Shown here: in pieces, positions 5,443-8,702 of the stretch
Layout of the letters: each line of letters opens with the position of its first letter
How positions within the stretch are numbered: position 1 is the stretch's first letter
Assembly (NCBI GenBank): GCA_947372405.1
Contig: CANBTO010000190.1
Coordinates: 1-8,702, forward strand
Direction of reading: 5' to 3'
Length of the DNA: 8,702 nucleotides
Source: Verrucomicrobiaceae bacterium
GTDB taxonomy: Bacteria > Verrucomicrobiota > Verrucomicrobiae > Verrucomicrobiales > Akkermansiaceae
Notes under the pieces: generated by a model
What the model saw: the letters and a program-made list of their open reading frames with translations, nothing else
What the model was told of the DNA's origin: nothing
Databases searched by the model: none
Position numbers and translations under genes: made by a program

Positions 5443-5466
5443 GATCCGTATCAATCGGTGAAGTCG

Positions 5467-6360
5467 TCAGGGATTGCGGTCGGCCTCCGGCGATGACACG
5501 CCGATCACGTTGGGGATCGGCCAGAACTGGTGGTTGTTGTCGTTTTCATTGAAACCGGTCTCGTAGCTGCCGATGCCGCGGATCTCGAAGTCGCCGATTT
5601 TCACATAGAGCGACGCCTCCGGTCCTCCCTCAAGATGCTGGGCCGCCACGAGGTGGATTGGCAGTTTCAACAGGTGCTCGTTGAAGTCATGCATGGTGAG
5701 CCCCACGGGGCAGAAGATGAACAGGGCGTGGCCGGCGTCATCCTCACCGAGAGCGGCTTCGCTCCAGGCCCTGTCCTGCGGTTTCCAGCGGTTTTCAGCG
5801 GGCCGTTTGACGAGGCGGAGGTTCTGGACGACGTCCTGATAGATCGGAAGGACCTCCTTTTCGATATCGGATGCATCGCTGTCGAAGATGTGGAATGCGG
5901 GCAAGGTGGCATCACGCGCGCCGAAGGCGGCGAAGGAGGAGTAATCCTTGCGGGTTTCCGCGCGGAGGGTTTCACCATGGCTTTTCCAGTATCCGATGTG
6001 GGAAACGTGATCGTTTTCAAACATCCCGGCGTTGATAACCACGCTGAGCTTGTGCTTTGCGGCCCATTGATCTGCGGTTAGCGGGCCGTGGCCGAGATTC
6101 GAACAGGAGAGTGATTTCAGAGGAGCGGTTCTCGCGTCGATGCGGACGATCCACAGCTCTCTGTCGCCTCCACCCGGAACGGGAAAGCGTCCGAATTCGA
6201 TGCCTTCTGTTAGTTTCCGCCATGCTTGGGCTGGGAGCTTGGATTCCACTGCGGGAACGGGTTGGGGTATCCCGGATTCCTCGGAATGGGTGCGCTGGCA
6301 GGAGGAAAGAGATGCGAATGCCATCATGCCCAAGGTGATGTCTCTGCGAAGAGCTTTCAT
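5467..6360 (-). CDS. Phosphodiester glycosidase-family (DUF2233/NAGPA-like) lipoprotein
   Basis: The N-terminus MKALRRDITLGMMAFASLSSC has a lipobox L18-S19-S20-C21, so the enzyme is probably anchored in the envelope. The body carries the hallmarks of the NAGPA/DUF2233 fold: ELWIVRIDARTAPLK (68-82), WAAKHKLSVVINAGMF (99-114, the conserved N-x-G-x-F), a Gly/His stretch, and HLEGGPEASL (242-251), equivalent to the LDGGxSS motif near the active site. The family cleaves sugar-phosphodiester bonds; the mammalian member uncovers mannose-6-phosphate. The bacterial substrate is unknown, perhaps an envelope or exopolysaccharide glycan. Length (297 aa) is normal. An ATG 12 bases upstream (to 6372) is in frame, but this start gives the usual lipoprotein leader; neither has a Shine-Dalgarno. 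It is divergent from the methyltransferase gene. Confidence 0.88.
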   Translation of the reverse strand: MKALRRDITLGMMAFASLSSCQRTHSEESGIPQPVPAVESKLPAQAWRKLTEGIEFGRFPVPGGGDRELWIVRIDARTAPLKSLSCSNLGHGPLTADQWAAKHKLSVVINAGMFENDHVSHIGYWKSHGETLRAETRKDYSSFAAFGARDATLPAFHIFDSDASDIEKEVLPIYQDVVQNLRLVKRPAENRWKPQDRAWSEAALGEDDAGHALFIFCPVGLTMHDFNEHLLKLPIHLVAAQHLEGGPEASLYVKIGDFEIRGIGSYETGFNENDNNHQFWPIPNVIGVSSPEADRNP

Positions 6361-6521
6361 GAATGCAACCATGGGTTTGTGGCGGACTTCGGTCGATACG
6401 GCAGTCCTGTTTCACGGAAATTTCACGAAGCTGCTTGCGAATTCGGACTTTCAGGTTCCTCCCGCCCAGCGGACAATGCCGACCGCTGATGCATTCCGAA
6501 ACACTTCATTCGTCCGCAGCC

Positions 6522-7388
6522 ATGAACCACTGGCAACAGGAGCGACGCCTCCTCGAATCCGAACTTGGCGGTAGGATCACGCTTGATGCGTTGACCGGTC
6601 CCGTGGGCCTGTTGGATCGCGAGCCCTTGCAGGACGATGCCGGAGGAGAGGCATGCTGGCTGATCGCCCAGCGCAAGAACGGCCACCGCCACTCGATCGA
6701 CGACGTGCTTACCGCTTGGTATGCACTTCAGGTCTCACCGGCTGTCAGGGAACATCTCGATCTCGGGACGGGCATCGGAACCGTGGGGCTCCTCACACTC
6801 TGGGGTATGGGCCCGGAAGCGCGGCTGACCTGTGTGGAAGCGCAGGAAACCAGCTACAGGTTGTTGCAGGCGAATCTCGATGCGAACGGTATCCGCCAGC
6901 GTGTGGATTGTCTGTTAGGTGATCTCCGCGAGCTTGCGTTGGGTCGGAGATTTCCCTTGGCCACCGGCAGTCCGCCGTATTTTCCCGAAGGCACTGGTGT
7001 GATCCCGCAGGATTCGCAGAAAGCCCACGCGCGCTTCGAACTGCGTGGAGATGTGAGCGACTACGCCAAGGCCGCAGTCAGGCATCTCGCGCCCGGCGGG
7101 TGGTTCGTGCTTTGTTTTCCCACGCCGCAGAAACAGCGCGCACTGGATGGCATCGAGGCTGCGGGTTTGAGAACGGTGAAGCTGCGGGATGTGATACCGC
7201 GCGAGACGCTGGGTGCGCTTTTCACACTCTTCGCCTGCCGCCATGCGGAGGAATGCACGGGAGAGATGATCCAGGAACCGCCTCTAACGGTTCGTGAGCA
7301 GGGCGGCCGCCTGACGGCGGAGATGGCGGCGGTGCGACGCGTGTTCGGATTCGCCGACGGTGAAGCGCACGGCGGCCACAATGTCTAA
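6522..7388 (+). CDS. TrmN6-like N6-adenine methyltransferase (288 aa)
   Basis: This is a class I SAM-dependent methyltransferase resembling tRNA1(Val) (adenine37-N6)-methyltransferase (YfiC/TrmN6). RHSIDDVLTAWYAL (56-69) corresponds to the D-x-x-L-L-A helix before motif I; HLDLGTGIGTVGL (78-90) is motif I, the SAM-binding loop; CVEAQ (104-108) is motif II; and GSPPYFP (149-155) is the catalytic (N/D/S)PPY motif of N6-adenine enzymes, with Ser in first place. The C-terminal part (about 190-245, APGGWFVLCFP) finishes the Rossmann fold. It is about 40 residues longer than E. coli YfiC. The frame is open to 6363 upstream, but residues before the ATG at 6522 look non-coding; ATG at 6489 is an alternative. 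The likely substrate is tRNA, but this is a family-level inference. Confidence 0.85.
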   Translation: MNHWQQERRLLESELGGRITLDALTGPVGLLDREPLQDDAGGEACWLIAQRKNGHRHSIDDVLTAWYALQVSPAVREHLDLGTGIGTVGLLTLWGMGPEARLTCVEAQETSYRLLQANLDANGIRQRVDCLLGDLRELALGRRFPLATGSPPYFPEGTGVIPQDSQKAHARFELRGDVSDYAKAAVRHLAPGGWFVLCFPTPQKQRALDGIEAAGLRTVKLRDVIPRETLGALFTLFACRHAEECTGEMIQEPPLTVREQGGRLTAEMAAVRRVFGFADGEAHGGHNV

Positions 7389-7423
7389 CCGATGTGGCGG
7401 CGGATGAGGTTTGCTTTGCTGGC

Positions 7424-7885
7424 TCACTCTTTCGGCGGCCACTCGACGCCATCCAGCTCTTTGGGCAGTTGGGTCGGGTCCACCGGATAGATCAGAGACA
7501 GATCCATCTTTGATTGGGAACCTTGGAGAAACTCCAGTTCCTCCGGCGCGCCGATGATGAGCCAGAGCACGTCCTGTTCCGTGTCGTTGAAGACCTGGCG
7601 GAGTTGGTCCGGGCCGACCAGCACGCCGCCGTATTTTGAAACGGTGACGGTTTCCTCACCGATGCGGAGCCGCCCGGTTCCTTCGAGCACAAAGTAAAAC
7701 TCTTCGGCACGGATGTGCTTGTGGAGCGTGTTGGCGCTGTGCGGTGGCAACCGCCAGAGGCGCGCTCCCATGTTCTCGCTGCCGGTCCGCTCGAGGTAAT
7801 CGGCGTTCGGGATCTTCATCAGGTTGGAAGGCCGCCAGGACAGGTCTTCGGGAGTAATGAGGTGGTACCCGGTCACAGGTTTCAT
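7424..7885 (-). CDS. Cupin-domain protein with an altered metal site (153 aa)
   Basis: The single cupin core is clear. Motif 1 reads LPPHSANTLHKHIRAEEFYFVLEG (47-69) with metal-ligand candidates H55, H57 and E61 or E62. Motif 2 reads GPDQLRQVFN (91-100), where the usual P-G-x-x-H-x-x-x-N has Arg96 in place of His. Cupins of this size often act as sugar isomerases, dioxygenases or binding proteins; missing one ligand suggests weak, altered or no metal binding. The ATG at 7883-7885 is chosen over a TTG at 7919-7921, which would overlap the preceding gene. It begins 19 bases after the stop of the amidohydrolase gene on the same strand, so the two are probably one transcript. The 3' end converges on the methyltransferase gene with a gap of about 35 bases. 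Confidence 0.85.
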   Translation of the reverse strand: MKPVTGYHLITPEDLSWRPSNLMKIPNADYLERTGSENMGARLWRLPPHSANTLHKHIRAEEFYFVLEGTGRLRIGEETVTVSKYGGVLVGPDQLRQVFNDTEQDVLWLIIGAPEELEFLQGSQSKMDLSLIYPVDPTQLPKELDGVEWPPKE

Positions 7886-7904
7886 AGGTGGCGGAGATCG
7901 TGTT

Positions 7905-8702
7905 TCAATGATGTGCGGCAATTGTGAGTTCGTTGGTGGTTGAATCGGTCCTGACGAGTCCGATGGAGTTTCGGGCCGTCACTTTCACGTCATAGTTACC
8001 CTGTGGCAGGTTGGCGAACTTGTCGCCGGGCAGCTTCCAGGTTCCGTCGCGGTTATCGATGGCCTGATAGATCTTCCCCGCGATTTCCACGGTCAGGCTG
8101 TCCGTCACACAACCGACAGTGCCGGTAAGGTCCGCCGAATGGTCGCCGGTGGTGAGTTTGTTGACGGTGACGTCGGGAGGAAGTCGGTCGAACGTATGGT
8201 TTCCCAGTTCGAATCCGATCTTGAATTTCCTTGCCTCCAGCGTCTCGCGCACCTTGGGGATCAAGCGTGCGGCGTTCCAGTAATAAATGTGGTTGAGCAC
8301 CGGATCCGGCAGGTTGAAACCCTCCATTTCAGGGCCGCGGTGTATGCCGCTGGTGACTTCGCCGGTTTCGAGGAGTTTCCGTTCCTTTAAGAATGCGTCG
8401 GCTTTCGCGCCAGCGCCGAACACGTCCGTGCCGAAAAGGATTCGGTCCGCATACTTGATATAAAACTCCCTGGCCTTGCTGACGGTGTAGTGCGCGGGCT
8501 GGCGCATGTTGTGCACATAAGCCACGTCCACGAATACATTGGGGTATTTGTCGAAAATGCCGGCGAGTTTTTCCATGCCCTTGTCGTTTTCCAGCATGAA
8601 CAGTCCGTGGGCGAAAATGAAAGTGGTCTGCGGATGTGCCCGGGCCACCTCGATCGTGTCATCCTCGTACTTCGGAAACTCGGCGTTGTCTGCCGTGGCA
8701 CT
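7905..8702 (-). CDS. Amidohydrolase with C-terminal Ig-like domain (5' end outside window)
   Basis: The frame is open to the window edge, so the N-terminus is missing; 265 residues are visible. Residues 20-153 match the C-terminal half of an Amidohydro_2-type TIM barrel: HPQTTFIFAHG with His32 as a likely metal or catalytic ligand, YPNVFVDVA (53-61), YADRILFGTD with active-site Asp93, and NHIYYWNAARLIP (136-148), the usual last helix. From about 176 comes VTVNKLTT...LTGTV, NRDGTWKLPG, LPQGNYDVKVTARNSIG and TTNELTI, a bacterial Ig-like repeat of the kind found in large adhesins. A secreted location would fit such a fusion, but the signal region is not visible. It is followed after 19 bases by the cupin gene. 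Reaction unknown; hydrolase or decarboxylase are both possible in this family. Confidence 0.88.
   Translation of the reverse strand, partial: SATADNAEFPKYEDDTIEVARAHPQTTFIFAHGLFMLENDKGMEKLAGIFDKYPNVFVDVAYVHNMRQPAHYTVSKAREFYIKYADRILFGTDVFGAGAKADAFLKERKLLETGEVTSGIHRGPEMEGFNLPDPVLNHIYYWNAARLIPKVRETLEARKFKIGFELGNHTFDRLPPDVTVNKLTTGDHSADLTGTVGCVTDSLTVEIAGKIYQAIDNRDGTWKLPGDKFANLPQGNYDVKVTARNSIGLVRTDSTTNELTIAAHH

Noticed and set aside
5219..5461. Open plus-strand frame (80 codons) across the AT-rich island
   Set aside because: The peptide is built from translated tandem/inverted repeats, has no Shine-Dalgarno or family resemblance, and composition differs from all neighbouring genes.
5530..6081. 183-codon plus-strand frame antisense to the phosphodiester glycosidase
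   Set aside because: A shadow frame; the minus-strand protein shows the conserved family motifs.
6363..6521. N-terminal extension of the methyltransferase
   Set aside because: The extra residues (Cys/Arg/Ser-rich) look like translated intergenic DNA and would overlap the start of the divergent glycosidase gene.
7375..7398. GCCACA/TGTGGC hairpin at the end of the methyltransferase gene as terminator
   Set aside because: Only a 6-bp stem that includes coding sequence and the stop codon, and no T-run on either strand.
7886..7921. TTG start for the cupin at 7921
   Set aside because: It would overlap the amidohydrolase stop; the ATG at 7885 leaves a normal 19-base gap and begins at the natural protein start.

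Overview
The window looks like a chromosomal stretch from a moderately GC-rich, Gram-negative-type bacterium, most likely a member of the Verrucomicrobiota (Luteolibacter/Haloferula-like). That placement is an inference. It rests on the style of the exported proteins (an FPNGNYIFTV-type secreted protein, a GWWG...GRDVTGEIL membrane protein), on lipoprotein signals, on the scarcity of Shine-Dalgarno sequences, and on REP-like intergenic repeats. No rRNA, tRNA, CRISPR array or intact transposase was seen.

Layout: a secreted hypothetical protein (203-1078, -) with a 16-bp perfect palindrome just upstream of its start; a gene-poor stretch (1079-1717) that holds only the orphan C-terminus of an MBL-fold hydrolase (1293-1499, +); a small exported protein (1718-2086, -); a lipoprotein alpha/beta hydrolase (2244-3146, -); a 109-bp element bounded by inverted repeats (3206-3314); a small two-helix membrane protein (3322-3675, -); a gene-free stretch (3676-4311) with a second copy of a ~105-bp repeat, a cluster of three REP-like hairpin units and a possible coding relic on the minus strand; a YjdM/PhnA zinc-ribbon protein (4312-4653, +); a three-helix membrane protein (4704-5222, +); an AT-rich repeat island (5297-5442); a phosphodiester glycosidase-type lipoprotein (-) divergent from a TrmN6-like N6-adenine methyltransferase (6522-7388, +); and a two-gene minus-strand unit of an amidohydrolase with a C-terminal Ig-like domain (truncated by the window edge) followed by a cupin.

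The genes do not form an obvious single pathway. They read as housekeeping or accessory singletons separated by repeats and gene debris. The most notable signal is a ~105-bp sequence present twice (2107-2210 and 3721-3825). Each copy lies directly upstream of a small, unrelated minus-strand gene for an exported or membrane protein. Each carries the same TTGACA-18-TATCCT promoter-like pair and the same 14-bp perfect palindrome, so it may be a duplicated, possibly mobile, promoter-leader module. I found no convincing multi-gene novel system.
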